Assembly (NCBI GenBank): GCA_010015805.1
Contig: ML978129.1
Location: 868,001-932,000, forward strand
From: Rhizodiscina lignyota
Taxonomy: Eukaryota > Ascomycota > Dothideomycetes > Aulographales > Rhizodiscinaceae
DNA: 64,000 nt
Direction: 5' to 3'
Shown here in pieces: positions 1 through 10,817 of this stretch (the stretch's first letter is position 1; every line of letters starts with the position of its first letter). The notes under the pieces are model-generated. The model was not told the DNA's origin. It saw nothing but the letters and a program-made list of their open reading frames with translations, and ran no database searches. Made by a program: the position numbers and the translations under genes.

Positions 1-151
1 TCCGAGTTCTCGTGCACTCTTTTATTCCTGTGGACCTTGTTGGTGTCGGCTTCATGCTGCGACGCGACGACAACGTTCTCTTCTGGTTCTGACCCCACAG
101 GGGAGTCCAAAGGGGAAGGGGCGGTCTTCTCTTGCGTCAAGACACCCATGG
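1..151 (-). CDS. 5' end of an unidentified gene running off the left edge
   Basis: On the minus strand an ATG at 151-149 sits in a strong initiation context (CGCC before ATG, G after) behind a pyrimidine-rich leader, and opens a frame of 50 codons that has no stop before the window edge. The visible residues are hydrophilic and rich in Pro, Glu and Ser, beginning MGVLTQEKTAPSP. This could be the cytoplasmic N-terminus of a transporter or any soluble protein; no domain is visible. The plus strand is also open over positions 1-198, but its translation is Cys/Ser-rich and has no good start, so the minus reading is preferred. The frame alone is too short for certainty. Confidence 0.35.
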
Positions 152-577
152 CGAAGAATGAGGAGATAAAAGCAGAAGATATGACAGCGGTGAAGTATTG
201 ATCATATGTGTGAAACGATAAACAGTCAAGTTGAAGGTATGGCCTGATTGACCGATCACTTGGGTATCTCTTTCCAGTAGTGGACGAGGTCTCCCTGCCA
301 CATGAATGTTGTGTTCGCCATTTCCAAAATCAGATTCGCCAAAATAATGTAGCAAGAAGACATCTCATGCAAGCAACCTTTAGTTGACAATACAAAGGGA
401 GTGAAAGGACGTTGAGTCATTGTTCTATTCCTTCAGTCGTTTTGTGCAGCAGAAGTGACGCGCGAGAAAGTCCGATCCAGGTTGTTAGTGCAGCAACCGA
501 ACATCCTAAAGCGCTGATGCATACTCATTGGGAGAGCCTCCGTGGAGTACGCCATGGGATCCCGCCCCTAGAAAAGT
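152..577. other. intergenic: promoter of the edge gene and 3' flank of VTA1
   Basis: No convincing coding frame is visible. The left part is the presumed promoter and leader of the minus-strand gene at the edge. The right part is the 3' flank of VTA1, which ends at 578. Confidence 0.5.
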
Positions 578-1885
578 TTAAGCAGCGCCCAGTGATTGAA
601 GCGCGATTCGTAGCTCATCCACTGCAGTATTCACGTCCTCGAAATTTAGCGCCGAAATTGCCCACTTTGCGTGCTTCTGGGCATTCAGGACAGCCTCATC
701 ATCCGTACGATATGGGCCTTGATGTGTTGGTGCGACAGGAGCCGCATATGTTGATGGGACTTGGGGCATTGCAATAGGGGGCTGAGGAAGAACAGGCGGT
801 TGCAGCTGTGGCGTGTGAGCGGAAGGTTGCGGCAGAATCGGTGGTTGGGCTTGAGGTGTAGGAGCAGTTGGAGTGTGGTTGGATGGCGATGGCACATTGT
901 AGAAATTAGTCGGATCGATATTTTGATCGGTGTTCCCCATTTCGATTTCTGGCGCTGTCGGTAATCGCGGAGCGCTTTGCTCTGACGTGAAAGTTGGCAC
1001 CTGAGGGAAATACCCTCCGCCTACAGAGTTTGTGCGACTGTTTCCATTTGGAGAAGGTTCTAGGGGTGAAACCTCTACATTTGTCGGTGGCGCTGGTGGG
1101 CCTGATGGAGGTTGAATGGATGGTACTTCTGGAGGAGCGGTGGGAGTGAAGTGAGGCGATGCCATTATTGAATCTGGAGCATCTTCAACTGATGGCTGAA
1201 GCGACGCTGCATTATTGATGTCCTGCACCTCTGGATCTGATGGGTCCAGAGGAGGTGCCTCCTGCTCAGGCGATGGCTCTCTTGCGGGATTGGAAAGGTT
1301 CGGATCCTCCCCGGCTTTGATTGCTTTGGCGATGCGAACCGCATGGTATTTGGCGTACTTTGACTTGGCCTGAAACTCTGCTTCTATTGGGCCAAAAACG
1401 CTAAGGAGGTCGAGAAAAGTTGCAGAGGCTCTGAACGTATCGGCCGTTTGCCTGTTCGAAATATAAGCATGTGCTCGTAATATAGCATATAGGATCGTCA
1501 CGAACGCAGAAACCTTGTTCGCACGAACAGCATTGTCGGCGCGCTGAAAGGTATCCATTGCGAACTGCTCGACATATGCCTTGGCAGCCATATCATCGTG
1601 GATGGCGGCCTCGTCTGGATGCTCGGCTTTGGTGCGCTCCAGCTTGTCCATCAAGCCGGTGGTATAGGCCATGCATTCATCATCGTTTGTGTGCAAGCCT
1701 TTATCGAGAATCTGATTCACCATACAGTATTCCACTTCACGCTATCAGCTAGAGTTTGATCTGAAACAGGCAGACGACCTACACCAGTACGAGATAACTG
1801 GCTTGAATTTCTCCAGCTGGGCGGCCCGCATCGCAAACTGCGAGATCTCCGGGGCCTTCAGGCCTGCTGGGACGTGCGCTGCCAT
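578..1885 (-). CDS. VTA1: Vta1, regulator of the ESCRT-III disassembly ATPase Vps4
   Basis: Vta1 binds and stimulates Vps4 to recycle ESCRT-III in multivesicular body sorting at the endosome. Two exons are inferred: 1885-1783 and 1734-578, joined across a 48-nt intron (1782-1735) that restores the family motif ISYW-LEY-C-MVNQIL. The N-terminal 170 residues form the two MIT-like helical modules, including DKLERTKAEHP. A long Pro/Ser/Thr-rich linker follows (about residues 185-370). The C-terminus, AQKHAKWAISALNFEDVNTA, is the conserved Vta1 dimerisation/Vps4-binding helix pair. The start at 1885 opens with MAAHVPAGLKAPEISQF, as expected for the family. The total is 419 residues. It is divergent from the disulfide isomerase gene at 2143, with 257 bp between the starts. 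Confidence 0.9.
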
Positions 1886-2142
1886 ACTGATTTACGATGC
1901 ACTTGAAAAGCGGATTTTGAGGTGTCCCAAAGAGAGATGACATGTGGTCGAGACGGGTTTGTGGCTAGAGCCCGCCCGTGCGTTAGCGGGGAAAGCTATG
2001 GCTCAGGGTGTGGCTTTGACCACGAAACAGCGTCTCCAAAGGACAGCTTGCGATATGACACTGGTATTTATATAGCATGTAGCCAGCTTTCCAACACCTT
2101 CCTCACTTTCCTTACCTCTTGTTTCCAATCTCGTCTGTCACT
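1886..2142. promoter_or_regulatory. shared divergent promoter VTA1 / MPD1-like, with a TATA element
   Basis: These 257 bp separate two divergent start codons. A TATA-like element (TATTTATATAG, about 2065-2075) lies roughly 70 bp before the plus-strand ATG, so it probably serves the disulfide isomerase gene. The minus-strand side has no evident TATA box. Confidence 0.55.
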
Positions 2143-3759
2143 ATGGTTCAAAGCATGTTTCTTGCCGCAGCAGCGGCCTCGCTGCTTTTCTCAATGCCTA
2201 CGAGTGCCGCCCAGATTTATTCCAAGAACTCTCCAGTTCTTCAAGTGGATTATAAGAGCTATGACAAGCTGATTGCACAGTCAAATCACACTTCTGTAGG
2301 TCCTATAGCTCTAGCCCTTTCGACACCAAGCTAATACCTTCACAGATTCTCGAGTATGCCCTTCAAATATCACCGCTATTCTTGCTCTCCAGCTAACCGT
2401 CCTTTCCGAAGATTTTACGCTCCATGGTGCGGCCACTGCCAGAACCTCAAGCCCGCATACGAGAAGGCGGCGACGAATCTCAAGGGCCTCGCCAAGGTCG
2501 CTGCTATAAATTGTGATGAGGCGGCGAACAAGGAGTTCTGTGGCGGCATGGGTGTTCAGGGCTTCCCAACCCTCAAGATAGTCAAGCCGGGCAAGAAGGC
2601 TGGCAGGCCTATCGTAGAGGACTATCAAGGCCCTCGGAGTGCGAAGGGCATAGTGGATGCGGTGGTGGACAAGATTCCGAACCACGTCAAGAGGGTCCAA
2701 GACAAGGATCTGGATGCTTGGCTGGAGGAGGGCAATAGCACGGCGAAAGCCATTCTCTTCACCGAGAAAGGCTCTGTTAGCGCATTGTTGAAGAGCTTGG
2801 CTATTGATTTCTTGGGAAGCATCAAGTTCGGCCAGATTCGGAATTCGAATGAGCAGGCTGTTGAGACATTTGGCATTACCAAATACCCTACATTGGTGCT
2901 CCTTCCTGGCGGCGACAAGGACGGCATTTTGTACGATGGCGAGATGAAGAAGGAGCCGATGACCAGCTTCCTCTCTCAGGTAGCCTCGCCGAACCCAGAC
3001 CCAGCTCCCGCCAAGGCGAAATCGTCAAAGAAAGATTCGAGCAAGAGCAAGTCGAAATCGGCTTCCAGCGCCGATACCTCTGAGGCAGCAGCATCTGCTA
3101 GCGTAGAGAGCGATAGCCCCCTTGAGTCTCCTGATCCCAACATTGTTGATGAGGACACCCCCAAGCCTGTTAAGGTCGAGAGCAAGGCCCCGCCGCTTCT
3201 CATGATGCTTGAGTCTACCGACTCCCTCCAATCTATGTGTCTCACACGCCACTCACCAACCTGCATACTCGCTCTGCTCCCCGCCAAGGAAGATGAAGCC
3301 GCTCCACTCCCTACATCCGCAACAGAAGCGCTAAAGTCGCTCGGCGAGATCCAGCATAAGCACAAGGAACGAAGCGGCAAGGCTGCGCTCCACTTCTACT
3401 CTGTGCCAGCCAAAAATGAACTTGGCGCTATGATGCGGTCTGAGGCCTCTGACACGGTTGAGATTGTGGCACTCAACGCGAAGAGGAGGTGGGTGAAACG
3501 CTATGGCAGCGACCATGGATTTGACACTGTATCGGTGGAAGCGTGGGTGGATGATATCAGGATGGGCGAAGGCAAGAAGGAGAGTCTACCCGAGTCGGTC
3601 GAGCAGAGCATCATTGAGGGCTCGCCAAAGGCAGCAGGGGAACCGGTCTTTGAAATGCCGGAGGGCCTGAATCTAGAGGACTTGATGAAAGGCGGTGGTG
3701 AAAACAGTCCGCTCAAGGTCGAGTTCCTGGAGGAGCTCAATGAGCATGATGAACTGTAA
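2143..3759 (+). CDS. ER protein disulfide isomerase, Mpd1/P5 type, with HDEL retention signal
   Basis: This enzyme forms and rearranges disulfides in proteins folding in the ER. Three exons are inferred: 2143-2295, 2346-2353 (an 8-nt micro-exon) and 2412-3759, with introns of 50 and 58 nt. Splicing yields 502 residues and creates the active-site context [12 protein letters not shown], with the CGHC pair at residues 60-63. Residues 1-21 are a signal peptide (hydrophobic core [11 protein letters not shown], cleavage after SAA). The first thioredoxin fold carries [11 protein letters not shown] second thioredoxin-like domain lacking a CxxC pair spans about residues 150-240. A low-complexity Ser/Lys/Ala linker follows, then a C-terminal domain that ends in HDEL, the ER retrieval signal. 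It resembles yeast Mpd1 at its N-terminus but is longer, as in other filamentous fungi. The micro-exon makes the model sensitive to misannotation. Confidence 0.9.
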
Positions 3760-4261
3760 GGGCTTGGCGGGTCTGTTTCCCTGCATGTTCTACAGGAGTT
3801 CAGGAAAAGTTTGCAACGGTGAACGCATGCCGGATTTAAGATATCTCACTTTCTATTGTATCGTGTCTGCATACGAGTTGCTTGCTCAATCACCACCCGA
3901 TGTCGTTTGTCCTGCGCCATTGAAACCGCTAACTTTAGGTCCGCGAATGACGATGGACAGAGAAGTCGGAAACGGCCGCAAAGATTATCCCGCTTAAGTA
4001 AATGATTTGTTCCGGCCTGTCATCGTGCTGCTTTCGGAGACTGGGACCCTCGGAGACTCATATTGTACTGAGTCCGGGCCCGGAGATAGCGACCTCAGCG
4101 GACTTAAGCCATACGCCAACAACCGGTCCAGTAAACAACATGAGAAGTCGAGATCCCAGGTAAGTCAGTTTGCTAGAATCATTGAACCCTATGAGAAAGA
4201 GAGAAAGAGACAAATTGGACCGGAAGAATCTTGCAGAGCTCGTGGGCTCTGAAAAAGTACA
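3760..4261. other. intergenic: 3' flank of the disulfide isomerase and promoter of the next gene
   Basis: This 502-bp stretch has no supported coding frame. It holds the isomerase 3' UTR and the upstream region of the reductase at 4262, with a purine-rich run (GAGAAAGAGAGAAAGAG, about 4192-4208) shortly before that ATG. Confidence 0.5.
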
Positions 4262-5097
4262 ATGGCATTCGATGGAAAGACCATCGTCCTCATCACTGGT
4301 ACTGATACTTAGCTTTCTGAGAAGTGACATGACGATTAATCCAAGTAGGAGCCAATGGAGGGCTAGGCTACGCTACAGCCAAAATTCTCCTCTGTACATC
4401 GTCTGATTATCACGTCATTGTCGGTTCTCGAAAGGGTTACAACGGCGTGGAGGCGGTCAGTAAACTCCAAGCCATGCCCAACATCAAGGGCACCGTATCG
4501 AGTGTGCAGCTCGACGTCACCGACGATGCTTCTATTGCACTCGCTGCCAAGGAGGTCGAGGAGACCTTCGGGCGTGTGGACGTGCTGCTCAACAACGCTG
4601 GGATTTGCCTCCTCGATCCGGACATGCTGCCGACTTTGCGCAAGACGCTGGCTACGAACGTTATCGGTGCCGTCGCCGTCACTGAAGGCTTCAAAGGCCT
4701 CCTCCGTCTCTCTTCTGCCCCACGCCTCGTCTTCGTGACCAGTTCGATGGGAAGTCTGACCCACGCGGCCGACCCGGAGAGCCCACACTTCCGTACGAAG
4801 TCCGGTCTGGAGGTTAGCGAGTATCGAATCAGTAAGGCGGCGCTGAACATGGCGATGGTGCAGATTGGGAAGGTCTACCCTACCGAGGGAAGCGGGCTGG
4901 AGAATCTGAAGACGTTGGGCGTGGACCCAGGTCTCAATCGGACCAACTTGTTGGGTCCGAGGATCATGAAGAGCGACGCGGCGAAGCATTTGCCTGAGCC
5001 AAATGTTGGTGCGTCGTTGATAGCGAGTGTGGTAAAGGGCGAACACGACGACAAGCTTGGGAGAGTCGTTGGGAAGTCTGGAATCAACGTGTGGTAG
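4262..5097 (+). CDS. short-chain dehydrogenase/reductase (SDR), carbonyl-reductase-like
   Basis: This is an NAD(P)-dependent oxidoreductase of the classical SDR fold; its substrate is unknown. Two exons are inferred, 4262-4298 and 4349-5097, with a 50-nt intron that splits the cofactor motif, giving 261 residues. Splicing rebuilds the Rossmann motif TGANGGLG near residue 12. NNAG follows at about residue 99, then the catalytic serine region (VTSSMGS) and the catalytic pair in SEYRISKAALN (YxxxK). The sequence VDPGLNRTNL after the active site matches the SDR loop that follows strand six. The length is typical. It is flanked by unrelated genes, so the context does not suggest a pathway. Confidence 0.88.
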
Positions 5098-8000
5098 AGA
5101 GGGACGCCATGGGATGTTGCGCAAGGGTCGGGCACCAGTCTCATCAGCTGAACGGCAGGTAAGTATGTACCAAGACGATATTGCAGATAGTCAAGGAGTC
5201 GAGCGAATACGCGTCCCCACGCTTCTTCCCAACCTTGCATCGTAGAGCATCGCATGTCACCCCACGCAACTGGTTTGGATGGCGATTGCCGGTGGTCTAG
5301 CTCATTAGAAGCTCCTTCGAGAGTTTCGGACATTTCAACTTTTCAAGACCTGCAGCTGCCATGGAGCGGGTTCTCGCACCATAATACACCGTCTATTCGC
5401 TGCAATGGCTGTCAACTGATCTGGAGACGGCCGAAAGACGCGGGATGTTGCAGGTTGTGAAGTTGCAACTTCCACGGAATGGTAATCTCCTGCGGTCGTA
5501 ATGGGACGGCAAAGGATGCAAATGCGCCATTGAGAGCATTCGCGCCGAGTAATGGCTGCACTTTGTTGATCATTGCAATTTGTGCCTGCTTTTCCGAAAT
5601 CCCGCATTTGTCAAGATGATGTCGAGAGCAGGTGTCTTTGCGCTTGACTAAGGCTTAGAGGTGAGAAGTAAGAAACGGTGCTCGGGTCAAAATTATTGAA
5701 GTACGGCGGAGTGGATACTAGTGGGTCCGGTTTAGGAAACAGAGTGATGAAGTTAAGACTTGCCGAAACGGATGATAGAAGATATTGGCATTCCATGATG
5801 GCCCGGTTCCCGAAACTCCGCACCGTGATGATTGGAAGGCAAAGTTGGCGGGTAAAGCAAGAGTAACTACGTATCGCCAGACTGCTGTATGTTCACGAGA
5901 CACACATCAGTAGTGTGCGGCCTTGGTCCCTTCTAGCGCGATTACAGCAAACAGTTGCGAAATAGGCCAGGAATATTCAGTCTTCCGGTTTGAATGAAGT
6001 CGTTCATAGCAGCTTCGTCCACGGTGCAGGGTTGTCACTCAATGAGGATATTATGAATACGACCATTAAAACAATGACCCTAGATCTAAGGAGTAGTGCT
6101 GCCTTTCGGCCAAGCAGCGCGAACTAGAGGGAAGCGGGTTGAACCCCCACGCTGATGTGCTTAGCCCCTTGTGTCGTGTGCTCACCTAGCGATTTCGGTG
6201 GCCCCATGACGGCAGACGTCTCCCCAGATCAAAAAAAATGCCGCATCTGCAGATCAAATCCGGGGGGAAGTGCGACTTATATGACCAGCCCTATGCAACG
6301 GCAATGTTTCGCATCCTTCTGAGAGTCGAGACGTGTCCCTCTGGCCCGCGGCCAAGGACATGACATGCATCTTCTCCGGTTTGATATCGCGACTTGACCA
6401 GCCGACCATGCGAGAAGCTCAGTTGGGAAATGTCTATCCTTCGTGTACGGATTTGATACGCCTACTTCCATGAAGGTCAGCCAGGCACTTGAAGCGACGG
6501 ATGGCCTCGCAAGACTAGCCACCGGGGAATTCGTGTGATGTTGAAATGCTGCAATCCTTTACTGCCAAGTCATTAGACGACGTTGCAGGCATCGGGAGAC
6601 TCCATGCGACTCCCAGTTTGATGGTGGTTGGCGAGGATGAAATTGATTGATGTGGGGAAGTGCAGGCCGCGGAGACAACGATCATCGGGTTCTGGACTTC
6701 GCATCGCCGTTGGAAGGAGTGAGAGGATGGTGGATTAACGGCCAGGATGAGCGGCCGCGTCCACGAAGAAAGATGGCATGAGAAAACATCACTGGAGAGA
6801 GTCATTAGAGGAGACGGAGAGGACGCGGAGCATATTGCTTGCAGCGCAAGTCTCCGCAGCGATGATGCAAGTGCCGCTAGAGGGCCCTACAAGTGGAGTC
6901 ACGATGGCCCAACCCTTCAATGTGTGGGGTAATAGAATCGGCATGGCATCGAATTCGGAAATGCGCCAGAGTCGTACAAACTCGCATTCGCTGCCAGATG
7001 GCCCGGAGATTGCTCAACGTGGCGAGAGCCGACCCAGTCGAGGCCGTGCCTGTTACACAGAATTCGGCGAATCTCTGAGGTTGACGTCCTGCACTGCTAG
7101 TCGTGAAGAACTGGCGCGACATCCCTGCGCGATATCGGATAACTCAACGCCCTCCTTGGTGGGAGGCGGAAAACGCGTGGGGTGTTCGTCAGGAACACCA
7201 GCCAGAGGCCGGAGTGGAACGCACCACCATCGCCCGGGAGAGGGTTAGCCGTGGCCTTGGATTTCAAAAAGCAAAATGAGGCTTAAAAATCCCCTGAGCG
7301 TGAATCTTCATGGTATGGGTCGCTGCGGTTCCACAGAAGACTATTTGGACCTCATCTCGGCCTCAAGAGCCGCTGGCTTCCTTAGAAGGCCAGTCGTAAT
7401 AGTGCTCTGCGCCAGCCATGCCCATGGACACTCTGCCTACACTCCTGCGGCCGGTTCTGGCAAAGTTCTTCTTAGGGGTAAGCCTGGTGTGAAGTCTAAA
7501 TAAAACTGGTTCCAGGATTGCCGGCTGTGTATAGCATGACAGACATCGGCAAACTCGCCGAGATTGAGGTCGTCGCCAGCGTGGGGGATGGTACCTCTGA
7601 GGCATCACGAGGGTATCTCCAATGCAACTCGAAGCGGCGCCAGGCGCTGTAGAAACAACCGGTTCCGGGTGCTCGCTCGGTGTTTCGTGTCATGGAAGCG
7701 AATGAGGAGCAAGAAGGCAGAGATGGCTTACACGAGAGCCCGAGAGGCTGTTGGGCTATCCAGCTTCACATCACACCAGCTGACCGCATGACTACCGTGA
7801 AAGCTGGGGCAATGCGAGGCACGTCGAATAGGCGCGCGATTCCGGCTCCCGGGCGAGTGCTGCTGGGGCTCAAAGACGCCAGCAAGGACATGCTGCCCGT
7901 CGAGCAGCAGGCTACGCCGAAGGAATTCGTCGTTGCGCCGCCCCTGCAGAAGGGCAGCGCTCACGCCAACATGAAGCCAGAACAATCAACGCACATTCGG

Positions 8001-8792
8001 AGCCAGCATCATCATTCATCATTGATCGCCCTGTCCCCCACGCTAAGTCCCAGCACTCGAGCCACGGGCGCGCCGGCTGCGACGACGCACACGCAGCCAA
8101 GCTGTTCGTGCTGTGATCGCCACCGTCCACCACGCGAGCCTCCACAGGTCCCTTCATCACCGCCTCAGTGACACACGCGCCTCCCCTTGCCCTCACCTCC
8201 AGCGATGGCCCAGCAGCGCAGAAGAAATCCCACCCGTCACAGCGCCCTGCCAGCCAATTCGACGCCGTTCGCACAGCGCAATTGGCTGCGTGCCGTGCGC
8301 CTCTGCACACCGTTCCTGGCAAAGAAACTCGCAGAACAAAGCCACATCTCTCGTGCCCTGTTGCATGCTGCCGCTGCTGAGCATGCGACCCTGTTCGTCG
8401 ACTCCCTGTGCAACTCCGTTCTTCAACAAGCCTTCCCGGCCGCGTCGTCACTGGCCGACAGACGTGCCGGACTGCGGTGAGTGTCGTGAGAAAGGTCTCC
8501 ACTCCCGTAGCACTTCTGTGCTATGCTAAAGACTTGTCAGCTGGGACCTGAACCAACCCCCACACCTCATCGTAGTCATTTCTCGGGAAGATTCTGATCA
8601 TATTCGGTGCTCAGCCTCCTACCTCACTATATATTCTGCCTGTGCGCTTGCTTTTTGTTTCATTGTGCGAGCGAATCTCTCTGGCCCTTTAAATCCCCGT
8701 CGACCTCAGACCCTCTCAATATCATTTCTGCGTTGCACTTTGAACAAGGTTGCTACTAAACTACTATTCACTGGGCATTTCTTTGTTAGAGC
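5098..8792. other. 3.7 kb gene-poor stretch
   Basis: No gene can be supported here. Open frames occur on both strands, for example 7680-8171 plus and 7912-8502 minus, but they overlap one another, have Cys/Arg/Ser-biased composition and show no domain. No terminal repeats, transposase-like frame or tRNA was seen. Base composition is not strikingly AT-rich, so there is no obvious sign of repeat-induced mutation. The last few hundred bases are the promoter of the aldolase gene at 8793. Non-coding transcripts cannot be excluded. Confidence 0.5.
8628..8635 (+). promoter_or_regulatory. TATA element of the aldolase gene
   Basis: TATATATT lies 158 bp before the ATG at 8793 and is followed by a pyrimidine-rich leader, as expected for a transcription start about 30 bp downstream. 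It is the only strong TATA sequence in this promoter. Confidence 0.45.
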
Positions 8793-9872
8793 ATGTCGCC
8801 GCATCTCGACGTACCGTCAACTGCCAGCAGCTTCAATTCCTCGTCGAGCAATGAAGCTCTCAAAGGAGGTGCTGTGCAGACCCAAATGGCGACTTACTTC
8901 TCTTCAATAACCCCTGCCAACGGTGCAAACATCAAACGCCAGCTTCTCCCTGGAATCTATGTCCCGACCGTGGCGTTCTTCCAAGCAAACGAGGACGTGG
9001 ATTTGGAGACCACGGCACGCCACGCGGTTCGTCTTGCCGAAGCTGGCGTAACTGGCATCACTGTCCAAGGATCCAATGGCGAGGCAGTCCATTTATCACC
9101 AAAGGAGCGCGCCCTCATCACGCTTACCACGCGCGAGGCTCTCGACAACGCAAGCTTCAAGCATGTTCCAGTCATGGTCGGATGTGGCGCTCAGTCGACA
9201 CGCGAGACCATCGAGCTGTGCCAGGACGCGTACCGTGCTGGAGGTGACTGTGCTCTTGTCCTGCCACCATCCTACTACAGCAGCTTGTATGGCAAAGAGG
9301 ACGTGCTCCAATACTTCCGCGACGTTGCCGATGAGTCGCCGATTCCTATTTTGATCTACAACTACCCTCCCGCTGCTTCGGGCCGCGATCTCTCATCCGA
9401 CGAGATCATTGAGCTCGCAAAACACCCCAACATTGTTGGCTGCAAGCTCACGTGCGGCAATACTGGAAAGCTGAACCGGATCGCCGCAGCCACTCAGGCT
9501 GCTTCATTCTCGAACCTTGGATCCGGTTTCCTCTGCATGGGTGGCAGCGCAGACTTTCTTCTGCAGACTCTGATTGGTGGAGGCTCAGGCATCATTGCTG
9601 GCTTGGCCAACATCTCTCCAAAGGCCCTTGTCCATCTGTATGACCTTGTCGAACGCGAGCGCTTCACTGAGTCGCGCAAAATTCAGGCCATCGTTGCCAG
9701 AGGAGATTGGACCGCTATCCAAGGCGGTCTAGTCGGCACCAAGAGCGCTCTCAACAGCTTTTTCGGCTATGGTGGCTTCCCACGACGACCCCTTCCTCGC
9801 CCGTCCAAGGAAGAGAAGCTAAGGTGGAAGGAAGGATTCACGGAGCTCATGAAACTTGAGAACGTGCTGTAA
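8793..9872 (+). CDS. dihydrodipicolinate-synthase-family aldolase (class I, Schiff base)
   Basis: This is an intronless gene for a 359-residue TIM-barrel aldolase or lyase of the DapA/NanA superfamily. Family landmarks are the pyruvate-carboxylate-binding motif GSNGE (residues 93-97), the catalytic tyrosine in YNYPP (Tyr189) and the Schiff-base lysine in GCKLTCGN (Lys218). Fungi make lysine by the aminoadipate route, so this is unlikely to be true dihydrodipicolinate synthase. In fungi such proteins act as 4-hydroxy-2-oxoglutarate aldolases or 3-deoxy-hexulosonate aldolases of galacturonate breakdown; the sequence does not separate these. The first 30 residues are Ser-rich and not part of the barrel. 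A second in-frame ATG (codon 32) would give a start closer to bacterial relatives. Confidence 0.9.
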   Translation: MSPHLDVPSTASSFNSSSSNEALKGGAVQTQMATYFSSITPANGANIKRQLLPGIYVPTVAFFQANEDVDLETTARHAVRLAEAGVTGITVQGSNGEAVHLSPKERALITLTTREALDNASFKHVPVMVGCGAQSTRETIELCQDAYRAGGDCALVLPPSYYSSLYGKEDVLQYFRDVADESPIPILIYNYPPAASGRDLSSDEIIELAKHPNIVGCKLTCGNTGKLNRIAAATQAASFSNLGSGFLCMGGSADFLLQTLIGGGSGIIAGLANISPKALVHLYDLVERERFTESRKIQAIVARGDWTAIQGGLVGTKSALNSFFGYGGFPRRPLPRPSKEEKLRWKEGFTELMKLENVL

Positions 9873-10817
9873 ATCTCGGATCACGCATGATCGGCGTTAT
9901 GCTTCATTTTCTCTACTGAGAATTCTACGATTGACGATGGCTGGATCATCAGCATTGGGGGCGTTGATGCTGACTTGGCCTGCATTATCTGGCGGCGCAT
10001 GCATATGATTTCCGTCTTGTTTCACGACAAAAACGAACCATGGGTGGCGGTCTGATATTTTGGTCGTCTGCGGCCCGAGCGGCCACGACACACTGCATAT
10101 ACCTCATACGTTAACGTCTAATTTGGAAATTAAAAGTTGTTAATCAAGTTCAACCATCTCCACATGAGCAGATCCTATTTGCTGACACGCACGATGACTG
10201 TCCCTTATACGCGAAGAGACGCCCTGTTCTTTCGCACAAAGACCAATTGGGTGATTCGGGGCGAAGAGCCCATAGCTATCTCGGGCGATTCCAAATGGCT
10301 TATTAACATAAGCAGAATGGCGCTCGGCGATTTGACATTTTAGACTTCAGGGCGACTCATGACAAGCTATGTACCATCCGTGGACATCCTTGGCCTGCTC
10401 CCTCGGGCTTGAATTTTGGACTTTAGTGTGGGGACCTGGCGAGTTCCGAACCCTTCAATCCTGAAATTGCTTTTTGATATTGATAGGGTAAGCCGCAACT
10501 CACACTATGATTCCGCAAAATATTCGCAATCAGGCGCATTCCGGGCGGAACGTGGCAGAATCAGGGAAATTCGCAAGGCACACCGATCAAAAGGAAGCAA
10601 GTGAAGTGGGCTTGGGGATATTCGCCCTCGCTATTTCCGGCAAGTCCTGGCGGACGAGAAGGTGAAATATTGATCCGGGCACCACACTTCAGCGAAGCCA
10701 CAGTTGGTCAACCCTTTTTATTGAATCTGCAGGAGACAGCTGCAGTGAGCCAAATCTCGTCCGAATAATCAGCCTCAAGCCCGTTCATCACCCCGGCAGG
10801 GTGGTTACGCAGTGCAA
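9873..10817. other. intergenic 0.9 kb
   Basis: Short open frames exist but none has a family signature or sensible context. The region holds the aldolase 3' flank and the promoter of the arginine methyltransferase gene that starts at 10818. Confidence 0.45.

Noticed and set aside
4363-5124. 253-codon frame antisense to the first dehydrogenase
   Set aside because: It overlaps a gene with complete SDR motifs and has no features of its own.
6148-6170. tRNA B-box-like GGGTTCAACCC on the minus strand
   Set aside because: No matching stems or A box in the expected positions.
7912-8502. 196-codon minus-strand frame
   Set aside because: Rich in Cys, Arg and Ala without motifs, and opposite equally long frames; typical of non-coding GC-rich DNA.
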